NCBI GenBank assembly: GCA_900472295.1 | Contig: UCIA01000049.1 | Span: 1-49,107 of the forward strand | Direction: 5' to 3' | Length of the DNA stretch: 49,107 bases | Origin: Hyphomicrobiales bacterium | GTDB taxonomy: Bacteria > Pseudomonadota > Alphaproteobacteria > Rhizobiales > Rhizobiaceae | Part shown: piece after piece, positions 32,159 to 39,390 of the stretch | Layout of the letters: each line of letters opens with the position of its first letter | Numbering within the stretch: position 1 is the stretch's first letter | Program-made: the position numbers and the translations under genes | Notes under the pieces: model-generated | What the model saw: the letters and a program-made list of their open reading frames with translations, nothing else | Databases searched by the model: none | What the model was told of the DNA's origin: nothing

Positions 32159-33226
32159 ATTTTCCGGCGCACCAACAACCGGCGGCCCTTCGCCTGCTGC
32201 CTGCATTTTCAGCACCTCGCCGAGGCTGCGACGCAACCAAAGAAAGCGCGTCCACTGCGTCTCTGCGGCCGGCGCGATCGTCGTCAGCGTCCTCGGCTCC
32301 AACAGTTCCTCGCAGGGCCAGCCAGGCAGAGCCGCAAGCCAGTCATCATTGTATACAGTCTCGGCATGGCGATGGCCTTCGTCAGGCATGATGACCGCAA
32401 CCTGCGCGTCGGGAAGCGTCGTTGCAACCCAGTGCGCCACCAAAGCGGCGGCCCCGCTGGTCGGCCCCATGAAGAGGCCGTGCTCGCGCAGCAAACGATG
32501 CGCGGTCATGTAGGCCGGATAGGCGCCAACCCAATGGATCTCGTCGACAAGCTCATGCCTGACATTTTTAGGAAGTACGCTGTTGCCCAAGCCCCGCAGC
32601 ATGCGTTTGCCGACCGGCTGTCCGAACAGGATGCTGCGATGTGTATCGACGGCAAACACCGTCAGATGGGGAAAGACAGTTCGCAAAAAGGACGCGGTGC
32701 CGCATAGCGAGCCGCCCGTGCCGACGCAGCCGACGAGGCAGTCAACCTTGCCCATTGCCCGGATGAAAAGTTCGGCCAGCCGCGCATAGGCAAGCCAGTT
32801 ACCCGGACTGTCGTATTGGCGGGTCCAGAAGCCATCCGGCTCCTTCGCCAGGATTTCCTGAAGGTGCTCCAGCCGGCCCGGCTGGTTGCCGTCGCCGCGC
32901 GGATCGTCAAGGGCGATGACCGTGGCGCCGATGCGCTCCAGGCGAGCTTTATATTTGGCATCGATCAGCGTTGAAGCTGTGACCAGCGTAAGGCGATAGT
33001 CACGCGCCGCCGCCAGCAGCGCCACCGCCATTCCAAATGTACCGGACGTCGTCTCCACAATATGGGAGCCGGCCTTCAGTTCGCCATCCGACGCTGCGCG
33101 ATCCAGAATGTAACGGGCCGGCATCAGCTTCATCAGCGGGAACGCCGCGGCCACGAGATTGGGGGCCAGGCGCGCAAGGCGCGGGGTCTCGAGGTCCCTG
33201 AAATAGTTCACGTCGAGGGTCACCAT
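32153..33226 (-). CDS. Cysteine-synthase/CBS-family PLP enzyme, divergent
   Basis: The 357-residue fold-type-II PLP enzyme has the PLP lysine as Lys33 in FPLMKLMPARYI. The conserved substrate loop is altered: TSGTFG (60-65) replaces the usual TSGNTG, so the Asn that contacts PLP O3' in cysteine synthases is missing. The phosphate loop GTGGS is normal, and a C-terminal extension of about 40 residues is unlike CysK. It may carry out beta- or gamma-elimination or replacement on a phosphorylated amino acid. It is translationally coupled to the upstream GHMP kinase gene (7-bp overlap). Confidence 0.82.
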   Translation of the reverse strand: MVTLDVNYFRDLETPRLARLAPNLVAAAFPLMKLMPARYILDRAASDGELKAGSHIVETTSGTFGMAVALLAAARDYRLTLVTASTLIDAKYKARLERIGATVIALDDPRGDGNQPGRLEHLQEILAKEPDGFWTRQYDSPGNWLAYARLAELFIRAMGKVDCLVGCVGTGGSLCGTASFLRTVFPHLTVFAVDTHRSILFGQPVGKRMLRGLGNSVLPKNVRHELVDEIHWVGAYPAYMTAHRLLREHGLFMGPTSGAAALVAHWVATTLPDAQVAVIMPDEGHRHAETVYNDDWLAALPGWPCEELLEPRTLTTIAPAAETQWTRFLWLRRSLGEVLKMQAAGEGPPVVGAPENL

Positions 33227-34158
33227 GTCCAGCCCTCCGCATTAACGAGATGGACCTCGACATCCTTGAAGCCGGCACGTCTCATCTGCTGCGCGACCAG
33301 GGCCGCGCGTCGCTTCAGATTCGATGCGAAAAGATCGAAAATCAGGCCGAACAACGAACCGCTATGGGCGACTTGCACCCCGCACGCTCCGGCTCGCCGG
33401 GCGATTTCGGCGATCTCGCCGAAGCCCTGTTTCGGCAAGTGCCGTTGACTGATCAGGGCACTGGCCGAGGCGGCGCGTCCAAGAAGATAGGGATCCTGGA
33501 GGCGAACCGCCCGCGCCACCAGCGCCCTAAGCACGCCGAATTCCTGGATTTCGGCGCTGTCGTAGCGTGCGGGCGGCAGCTGCAATGTATCGACCGTGAC
33601 CCCGCCATTTGCCTTGAAGCCGACCAAAAGCAGCGGCGGCAGGGAGCCGCCGAAATTCTCGATCACCGTGCCTTCGCGTTGCGCGAAAAGCACTGCGTGT
33701 TCGTCGAACGCGATCGCGTCGCTGGCACGCTCGGCAGCCACGGCGAGACGCCCGATGCTTGACGGTCGCAGCTGGACGTCAACGGCTGCGGCGACAGCAC
33801 GAATGGAAGCGACAACGTCGGCCGTCGATGAGCCGTAGCCGTGCCCCACGGGAATTGAGCTTTGAAGCGTCAGCTCGCCGCCGCCGGTGACGTTCAAGAA
33901 ATCGAGCGTGAGCCGCGCGGCTGCCGACGCCTTGACCTTGTGATCGGGGCGGACAACGACCGCATTGTCGTCGCTCCTGGCAAAGCTCGCCTCCGATCTC
34001 AAGCCGACAATTGGCAACGTGACGAGCCCGCGATGAAGGCGCCCGCCATCGTCCTTGAAGACGCCTTGGATGAGTTCGCCGTGATGCGCAATCGCCACCG
34101 CCGTTCCAACCAGCGACCGCAGCGCTTCACGGCTCATAAGATCGCCGGCCTCAGCCAT
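33220..34158 (-). CDS. GHMP-family amino-acid kinase (PduX/ThrB-like)
   Basis: The protein has 312 residues from ATG 34158 with GGGAGGTG upstream; the longer open frame lacks this support. GHMP motif 2, the phosphate loop PVGHGYGSST, lies at residues 103-112. Near the N-terminus HGELIQG resembles the GELVQG motif of the L-threonine kinase PduX. Motif 3 is a likely match in AHSGSLFGLIFD near residue 270. Expected reaction: ATP-dependent phosphorylation of the hydroxyl group of threonine, homoserine or a similar compound. Its place between an E1 dehydrogenase and a PLP enzyme suggests that it supplies a phospho-activated substrate to the PLP enzymes. Confidence 0.83.
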   Translation of the reverse strand: MAEAGDLMSREALRSLVGTAVAIAHHGELIQGVFKDDGGRLHRGLVTLPIVGLRSEASFARSDDNAVVVRPDHKVKASAAARLTLDFLNVTGGGELTLQSSIPVGHGYGSSTADVVASIRAVAAAVDVQLRPSSIGRLAVAAERASDAIAFDEHAVLFAQREGTVIENFGGSLPPLLLVGFKANGGVTVDTLQLPPARYDSAEIQEFGVLRALVARAVRLQDPYLLGRAASASALISQRHLPKQGFGEIAEIARRAGACGVQVAHSGSLFGLIFDLFASNLKRRAALVAQQMRRAGFKDVEVHLVNAEGWTW

Positions 34159-34287
34159 TTTCACCTCCCCCAGGCTTTCTCGCCATGCGGGAAGATGGCG
34201 CCGACGATTGGCGACCGCCCTCAAGGAATTCCGGTATTGACGGCTTCCTGATGAACGATCTGGCCGCAAGGCGATGCTGGCGGATCG

Positions 34288-36669
34288 TCAGGCGGCGGAG
34301 CTGAGGTGCCGCAGCGGCCGGCCGGCCGAAACCGATTGCGCCGCGGCCATGATGCCTTGCGCATCGATCCCGTAATGCCGGTAGAGATCCGCGATCGTAC
34401 CGGTCTGGCCGAAATGCTCGACACCGAGCGCGCGCGTACGGTGGCCATGGACCGATCCCAGCCAGGCGAGCGTCGCGGGATGCCCGTCCAGCACCGTCAC
34501 GATGGCGCACGACGCCGGGAGGCCAGCCAGCAGGCGCTCGACATGGCTGGTGGCGCGCGGATGGCCATACTGGCGCGCGCGCGCCGCGGCAGACCAGCCG
34601 GCATTCAGCCGATCGGCCGAGGTCACGGCAAGAAGCCCGACATCGCGCCGGTCGCCGGCCATCAGCCCCAACGCCTGCACCGCCTCCGGCGCGACAGCTC
34701 CCGAATAGGCGATCACCACAGCAGCATTCGGCCCGGGTTTGCGCAGCCAGTAGGCGCCGTTGACGACGGCGCGCGCCAGCGGATCCTCCATTTGGCGAGC
34801 CGGCTGTTCGACCGATCGCGTTGAGAGCCTGAGGTAGACCGACCCTCCAGTGCGATCGCGTAGCCAGGTTTGGTCGTCGGGCTCGGCCTCGCCGGAGCGC
34901 TGCATGTAGTCGAACGCCCAACGCAGGATGACCGCCAGCTCGTCGACATAGGCCGGCTCGAATGCCGCCAGGCCATCCTGCGCCATGCCGATCAGCGGCG
35001 TGGCGATCGACTGATGCGCTCCGCCCTCGGGCGCCAGCGTCACGCCGGAAGGCGTCGCCGCCAGAATGAAACGCGCATCCTGATAGCAGGCATAGTTGAG
35101 CGCATCGAGGCCACGCTCGATGAAGGGGTCGTAGAGCGTGCCGACCGGAAGCAGGCGCTCGCCGTGAAGCGAGTGCGATAGACCAAGCGCCGATAGCATC
35201 GTGAAGAGATTCATCTCCGAAATGCCCAGTTCGAAATGCTGTCCCGACGGCGAAAACGTCCAGTTGAAGGTAGAGGGAATGCGTTCTTCACGGAAGAGGT
35301 CCGCCTGGCCGCCGCGCGCGAACAGACCCCGCCTGTTCACCCAGGCACCGAGATTGGTCGAGACCGTGACGTCCGGAGACGTAGTGACCACACGCTTTGC
35401 AAAATCGCTATCCGACTTAGCGATCTCGTGCATCAAAAGGCCGAACCCCTGCTGTGTCGACATGGAGACCTGGGGGCCACAGGATATCTGTGCCGGTACG
35501 GATACGGCTGAGGCTTTATGGCGACGGGTAGCTGCCTGAGCGAAAGGCGACGACGCCAGATAGGACCGGATCACGGCTTCATCATAGGCAAGGCCTTCGA
35601 ACATGTCCCATTCATGCCCCTTGCGGACACCCATGCGTTGCCGCAGCGCGTCGACTTGCGCCGGTGTCATCAATCCGGCGTGATTGTCTTTGTGGCCGGC
35701 GAGCGGCAGGCCGAACCCTTTGATCGTATAGGCGATGAAGCAGGTCGGACGATCATGCGCGCGCGCTTCCTCGAAGGCATCGATGATGCTTGCCAGATCA
35801 TGGCCGCCGAGATTTGCCATCAAGGCGGCAAGGTCTTCGTCGCTGCGCTTCTCGATCAGGCGGGTGACTGGTCCCTGATCACCGAGGTCGTCCAGAAGGC
35901 GCCTGCGCCATGCGGCGCCGCCCTGGAAGGTCAGCGCGGAATAGAGCTGATTGGGGCATGCATCGATCCAGGACCGCAGCTTTTCGCCGCCCTCTTCCTC
36001 GAAGGCCGTCCTTTGCAAGGTCCCATGTTTCAGGATCACCACTTCCCAGCCGAAGTTGCGAAAGATGGACTCGAAGCGCTGCCACAGCCCTTCGCGCACC
36101 ACCGCATCAAGGCTTTGCCTGTTGTAGTCGACGACCCACCAGGTGTTGCGCAGGCCGTGCTTCCAGCCTTCGAGAAGAGCCTCGAAGATATTGCCTTCAT
36201 CCATCTCAGCGTCGCCGAGAAGGGCGACCATCCGGCCCTCAGGCTTGTCCGCGTTCCAGCCCTTTGCCCTGACATAATCCTGGACCAGGGACGAGAAGAG
36301 GGTTTGCGCCACGCCCAGTCCAACCGACCCGGTCGAGAAATCGACATCGTCGATATCCTTGGTTCGAGACGGGTATGACTGGGCGCCGCGATAGCCGCGA
36401 AAATTCTGCAGCTGCTCAAGCGTCTGCCTGCCGAACAGATACTGGATGGCATGGAAGACCGGGCTGGCATGCGGCTTGACGGCAACGCGGTCTTCAGGCC
36501 TGAGGATCTGGAAGTAGAGCGCCGTCATCAAGGTCGAGGCGGATGCCGACGACGCCTGGTGGCCACCGACCTTGAGGCCGTCCTGCGACCCGCGAACATG
36601 ATTGGCATGATGGATCATCCAGACAGCCAGCCACAGAACCTTGCGTTCAAGCTCGGAAAGGATCGTCAT
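34288..36669 (-). CDS. Homodimeric 2-oxoacid dehydrogenase E1 (AceE/MdeB-like)
   Basis: The protein has 793 residues from ATG 36669. It is of the AceE type: the conserved GHQASSASASTLMTALYF region, FRGYRGAQSYPSRTKD, the thiamine-diphosphate motif GDAEMDEGN at residues 152-160, and AYTIKGFGLPLAGHKDNH further on. No E2 or E3 gene is nearby, so it must use host subunits or act alone. In Pseudomonas putida the similar MdeB is linked to an Lrp regulator (MdeR) and acts on 2-oxobutyrate. The divergent Lrp gene here gives the same pairing. It is the first gene of a three-gene minus-strand operon with the GHMP kinase and CysK-like genes. Confidence 0.88.
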   Translation of the reverse strand: MTILSELERKVLWLAVWMIHHANHVRGSQDGLKVGGHQASSASASTLMTALYFQILRPEDRVAVKPHASPVFHAIQYLFGRQTLEQLQNFRGYRGAQSYPSRTKDIDDVDFSTGSVGLGVAQTLFSSLVQDYVRAKGWNADKPEGRMVALLGDAEMDEGNIFEALLEGWKHGLRNTWWVVDYNRQSLDAVVREGLWQRFESIFRNFGWEVVILKHGTLQRTAFEEEGGEKLRSWIDACPNQLYSALTFQGGAAWRRRLLDDLGDQGPVTRLIEKRSDEDLAALMANLGGHDLASIIDAFEEARAHDRPTCFIAYTIKGFGLPLAGHKDNHAGLMTPAQVDALRQRMGVRKGHEWDMFEGLAYDEAVIRSYLASSPFAQAATRRHKASAVSVPAQISCGPQVSMSTQQGFGLLMHEIAKSDSDFAKRVVTTSPDVTVSTNLGAWVNRRGLFARGGQADLFREERIPSTFNWTFSPSGQHFELGISEMNLFTMLSALGLSHSLHGERLLPVGTLYDPFIERGLDALNYACYQDARFILAATPSGVTLAPEGGAHQSIATPLIGMAQDGLAAFEPAYVDELAVILRWAFDYMQRSGEAEPDDQTWLRDRTGGSVYLRLSTRSVEQPARQMEDPLARAVVNGAYWLRKPGPNAAVVIAYSGAVAPEAVQALGLMAGDRRDVGLLAVTSADRLNAGWSAAARARQYGHPRATSHVERLLAGLPASCAIVTVLDGHPATLAWLGSVHGHRTRALGVEHFGQTGTIADLYRHYGIDAQGIMAAAQSVSAGRPLRHLSSAA

Positions 36670-36678
36670 CGTCGGCTC

Positions 36679-36692
36679 CCGTGAAATCACGG
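36679..36692. promoter_or_regulatory. Palindrome at the E1 gene start
   Basis: CCGTGA-AA-TCACGG has perfect 6-bp arms and lies 10 bp upstream of the E1 start codon, over or next to its ribosome site. Confidence 0.4.
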
Positions 36693-36742
36693 CTCAACGA
36701 TAGCGGCCAAGGTCCCTCAAAAGTGGCTATTCTTACGCAAGC

Positions 36743-36770
36743 ATATCAATGATATTGGCTGATTCAGCCA
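36743..36770. promoter_or_regulatory. Two abutting palindromes in the E1-lrp intergenic region
   Basis: ATATCA-A-TGATAT (36743-36755) and TGGCTGA-T-TCAGCCA (36756-36770) are both perfect and have centres 14 bp apart. They lie 26 bp before the lrp start and 74 bp before the E1 start, a suitable place for an Lrp-family operator controlling both genes. Confidence 0.55.
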
Positions 36771-36795
36771 GTAATAGCGCCCAGATGAGGGAAAC

Positions 36796-37263
36796 GTGCC
36801 AAATCCGACGCTCGATGCAATCGACCTTAAAATCATCGCCGCGCTGCAGAAGAACGCAAAGGCGACGACGAACGACCTGGCTGAAGCCGTCGGTCTTTCA
36901 CCTTCACCTTGCGCCCGGCGCGTCAGGCTCCTGGAGAGCGCCGGCGTCATCAAAGGTTACACCGTGGTCCTCGACCAGAAGAAGCTCGGCTTGCCGATCA
37001 GCGCTTTCGCGTCGATCAAGCTTGAACGGCAACGCGAGGATGACCTCGACCACTTCTCCCAGGCGGTGCTGCGCTGGCCGGAGGTGGTCGACTGCTATCT
37101 GATGACCGGCCAGCGGGATTACCTGATGCGCATCGTGGTGCGCGACCTCGAGGCCTATGAGCGGTTCATCAAGGACAAGCTGACGCGGCTGGACAACATC
37201 GCTTCGATCGAAAGCAGCTTCGCGCTTGGCCAGGTCAAGCGCTCGGAAGTCTTGCCCGTCTAA
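36796..37263 (+). CDS. Lrp/AsnC-family transcriptional regulator
   Basis: The protein has 155 residues from a GTG start with a GAGGG ribosome site. The N-terminal helix-turn-helix is typical (LDAIDLKIIAALQKNAKATT, NDLAEAVGLSPSPCARRVRL). The C-terminal RAM ligand domain contains VVDCYLMTGQRDYLMRIVVR. Lrp proteins form octamers that sense amino acids. The gene is divergent from the E1 gene, as in the mdeR-mdeB pair, and is followed by the EhuB-like binding protein. It is a likely controller of the whole amino-acid block. Confidence 0.93.
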   Translation: MPNPTLDAIDLKIIAALQKNAKATTNDLAEAVGLSPSPCARRVRLLESAGVIKGYTVVLDQKKLGLPISAFASIKLERQREDDLDHFSQAVLRWPEVVDCYLMTGQRDYLMRIVVRDLEAYERFIKDKLTRLDNIASIESSFALGQVKRSEVLPV

Positions 37264-37413
37264 TCGACCGGTTGTCTCGAACCATCGCGGCGGCAACTGA
37301 GCGAGGTTGGGGCGCCCGCGTCAACCCAATCGCAACTCACGAACAAACGTATTCCTCCCGTCGCCACGAGCGAGAGCCTCTCACTGCTGCGTTCGCAATA
37401 TTTCGTATATATC

Positions 37414-37432
37414 TTGTATATCTATATTGACG
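37414..37432 (+). promoter_or_regulatory. Element A upstream of the EhuB-like gene
   Basis: TTGTATATCTATATTGACG matches the element at 19571-19589 at 15 of 19 positions, including the final TTGAC that would serve as -35. A second TCGTATATATC lies just upstream. The distance to the start codon is 84 bp; the -10 box is not clear. Confidence 0.5.
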
Positions 37433-37516
37433 GATTGCCCTTTTCAAACGTAGCGTCGCGCGGCTGAGGCGGAACGCCTGCGCGCAACAACTCAATCTCA
37501 CGGGAGGACTGCACCG

Positions 37517-38389
37517 ATGAAATTTCGAGCCCGATCGGCCGCCATTGGCCTGGCCTGCATCGCTTATGCCGCGCTTGTTGGATCTCTACTGCCGGCCGCG
37601 GCGGAGACCACAAAAGAACGCGTCTTGAAGGAAGGACGCATCGTCATCGGCATCCATAACCGGTCGCCATGGGGCTACAAGAAGGAGGGAACCGGCGAGT
37701 TGCTCGGCTGGCATCCGGATCTTCTCAGGGCTGCCTTCGCCGATCTCGGCGTCAAGCAGGTCGACTTCGAGGTCACCGAGTTCGGCGCCTTGATCCCTGG
37801 CCTGATGGCCGGCCGTTTCGATGCCGTCGCATCCGGCCTATCGATAACGCCGGAGCGATGCCAGCAGGTCGCCTTCGGCGCTCCCGACCTGAGGTCGGAC
37901 GACGCGGCGATCGTGCTTGCCGGCAACCCCAAGGCGATCCATAGCTATGCGGATCTTGCCAAAAAATCCGACGCGATCATGGGCGGCGGCCGCGGCAGCA
38001 ATGTCATCAAGAACGCCATCACCGAGGGCGTGCCGGAGGACCGCATACTGCAGTTCCCCGACATCGAGACCAACATCGCGGCACTGCGCGCCGGCCGCAT
38101 CGACGCGGCTCTGTTCTCGTCCCCGACGGTGATCGGGTTGCTTGCCGGCAACAGGAGCGCCGATCTGGAGCGCGCCAACCCGTTCACGACGGACGAGAAG
38201 TCGATCAGCTACATCGCAATCGCGTTCCGGAAGGACGATGGCGATCTGCGCGACCTCTACAATCAGGGTCTGGCGAAGGTCATGTCGAACGGCACGATCG
38301 CCACCATCATGGCCAAGTACGGATTTGGCCCGACGGAAAACGTGCCGCCAGGATTGACGACGTCGCAATTGTGCGGAGCCGCCAACTGA
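37517..38389 (+). CDS. EhuB-like amino-acid/ectoine ABC transporter binding protein
   Basis: The protein has 290 residues with a signal peptide (about 1-29, ending AAAE). The mature part closely follows ectoine/hydroxyectoine binding protein EhuB: IGIHNRSPWGYKKEGTGE, GWHPDLLRAAFADLGVKQVD, FGALIPGLMAGRFDAVASGL, ITPERCQQVAF and GGGRGSNVIKNA. EhuB binds ectoines, but the substrate may differ here. No permease gene is adjacent; the permease/ATPase operon at 19785-21869 lacks a binding protein, and a similar promoter element precedes both. It shares its context with lrp. Confidence 0.88.
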   Translation: MKFRARSAAIGLACIAYAALVGSLLPAAAETTKERVLKEGRIVIGIHNRSPWGYKKEGTGELLGWHPDLLRAAFADLGVKQVDFEVTEFGALIPGLMAGRFDAVASGLSITPERCQQVAFGAPDLRSDDAAIVLAGNPKAIHSYADLAKKSDAIMGGGRGSNVIKNAITEGVPEDRILQFPDIETNIAALRAGRIDAALFSSPTVIGLLAGNRSADLERANPFTTDEKSISYIAIAFRKDDGDLRDLYNQGLAKVMSNGTIATIMAKYGFGPTENVPPGLTTSQLCGAAN

Positions 38390-38429
38390 ACGCCATCAGC
38401 AACATAACCCAGCTGGCATCAACAGCGCG

Positions 38430-38729
38430 GGCGGCCCGCGCTGGCGATGACCGGGTGCGGACCGCCCTCCCCCAAATGCGGCGTCGTCATCATGGCCGCC
38501 TTGGTCAATTCGATCGGGCGCTTCGGATCGGACAGGAATGCCACGACGCCGCCAGGGGTTTTGTCCGGTCTGCCATGGAGCACGTGCAGGATCGCACCGA
38601 CCAGCAGCGCGTGGCTCGTGTTTTCCCAATGGTTGCGCCTTTCAAGCGAGCTTTCGGGATCGGCCGGGATGTCGGCGGTGTTTTGTACGTCGCGGACCTC
38701 CCATTCCCCACGCCGGACCTCGGGAAAGT
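38430..38729 (-). pseudogene. traG fragment from a related element
   Basis: About 300 bp encode VRRGEWEVRDVQNTADIPAD, then SSLERRNHWENTSHALLVGA and FLSDPKRPIE, matching residues about 209-306 of the intact TraG at 41346-43334. DNA identity is clearly incomplete, so it came from another element and is not a recent duplication. The fragment lacks both nucleotide-binding motifs and has no start or stop of its own. Confidence 0.85.
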
Positions 38730-38768
38730 AACTCGAGGCGTAGCCGCTCGGGCAGACGCTCATGTCGC

Positions 38769-38980
38769 TTAAGAACCTTGATCTCGCCGAGGGGCAATGA
38801 ATCGCGAATGAGCAAGGAATACGTGGTTTTCAGGACGCGTCTCGTCGTAGCCGTCCGGCATCTGAAGTTCCGCATCCCAGGTGTAGATGCCAGTTAGGTT
38901 GATGTGGTCCCAACTGAGCGACGAGATGTGCTTCAACAAAGTATCAGGAATGTCTCGTCCCGCTCCGTGTAAGCTGGGGC
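38769..38980 (-). pseudogene. Tn3-family-like transposase C-terminal remnant
   Basis: A short minus-strand frame reads DTLLKHISSLSWDHINLTGI followed by YTW, close to the end of Tn3-family transposases (SPLGWEHINLTGDYVW). It then runs into unrelated codons up to the stop at 38769. The upstream part of the gene is missing. It lies next to the traG fragment and marks an old recombination point. Confidence 0.55.
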
Positions 38981-39016
38981 GCCAAGACCGCCGCGCCAGC
39001 TGACGCGTCGGGCGTC

Positions 39017-39113
39017 ATACGCGATCGCGTATATCTCTCTTTTATACGTGATCACGTATATTCACTTCTTATACGCAACTCCGTATATTGACGATTAATA
39101 CGCGACCGCGTAT
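39017..39113. promoter_or_regulatory. Four HipB-type operators with exact 27-bp periodicity
   Basis: Sixteen-base palindromes of the form ATACGnnnnnnCGTAT begin at 39017, 39044, 39071 and 39098. Copies 1, 2 and 4 are near-perfect; copy 3 (ATACGCAACTCCGTAT) is weaker. The last ends 22 bp before the hipB start. E. coli hipBA is also controlled by four operators. Confidence 0.85.
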
Positions 39114-39135
39114 ATTGCGGTCATGGAGACCCATC

Positions 39136-39390
39136 ATGACAGACCAGATCGCTCGCAACGAAAAACAACTCGGAGCCATTCTGCGCCGCGCCCGCAAGAA
39201 TGCCGGCCTCACGCAAGGCTCGCTCGGCAACCAGATCCACCTGCGCCAGGGCACGGTGTCTCGCCTAGAGGCCGGCGAGCCCGCGATGCAACTCCGCACC
39301 TTGATGGCCGCCCTCTCCGCTCTCGACCTTGAACTCGTCGTGCGCGCGCGCAGCAAAGGCAGCTCTGCTGATATCGAGGACCTGTTCTGA
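39136..39390 (+). CDS. hipB: HipB-like antitoxin and autorepressor
   Basis: The protein has 84 residues from the ATG at 39136; an earlier open frame would run through the operators. The Xre-type helix-turn-helix is complete (LGAILRRARKNAGLTQGSLG, GTVSRLEAGEPAMQLRTL). HipB binds its operators as a dimer and neutralises HipA. The stop overlaps the hipA start (TGATG). Confidence 0.92.
   Translation: MTDQIARNEKQLGAILRRARKNAGLTQGSLGNQIHLRQGTVSRLEAGEPAMQLRTLMAALSALDLELVVRARSKGSSADIEDLF

Noticed and set aside
39017..39113. Short regularly spaced repeats that could be taken for a CRISPR array
   Set aside because: Repeats are 16 bp with 11-bp spacers, only four copies, palindromic, and directly upstream of hipB; no cas genes are present.
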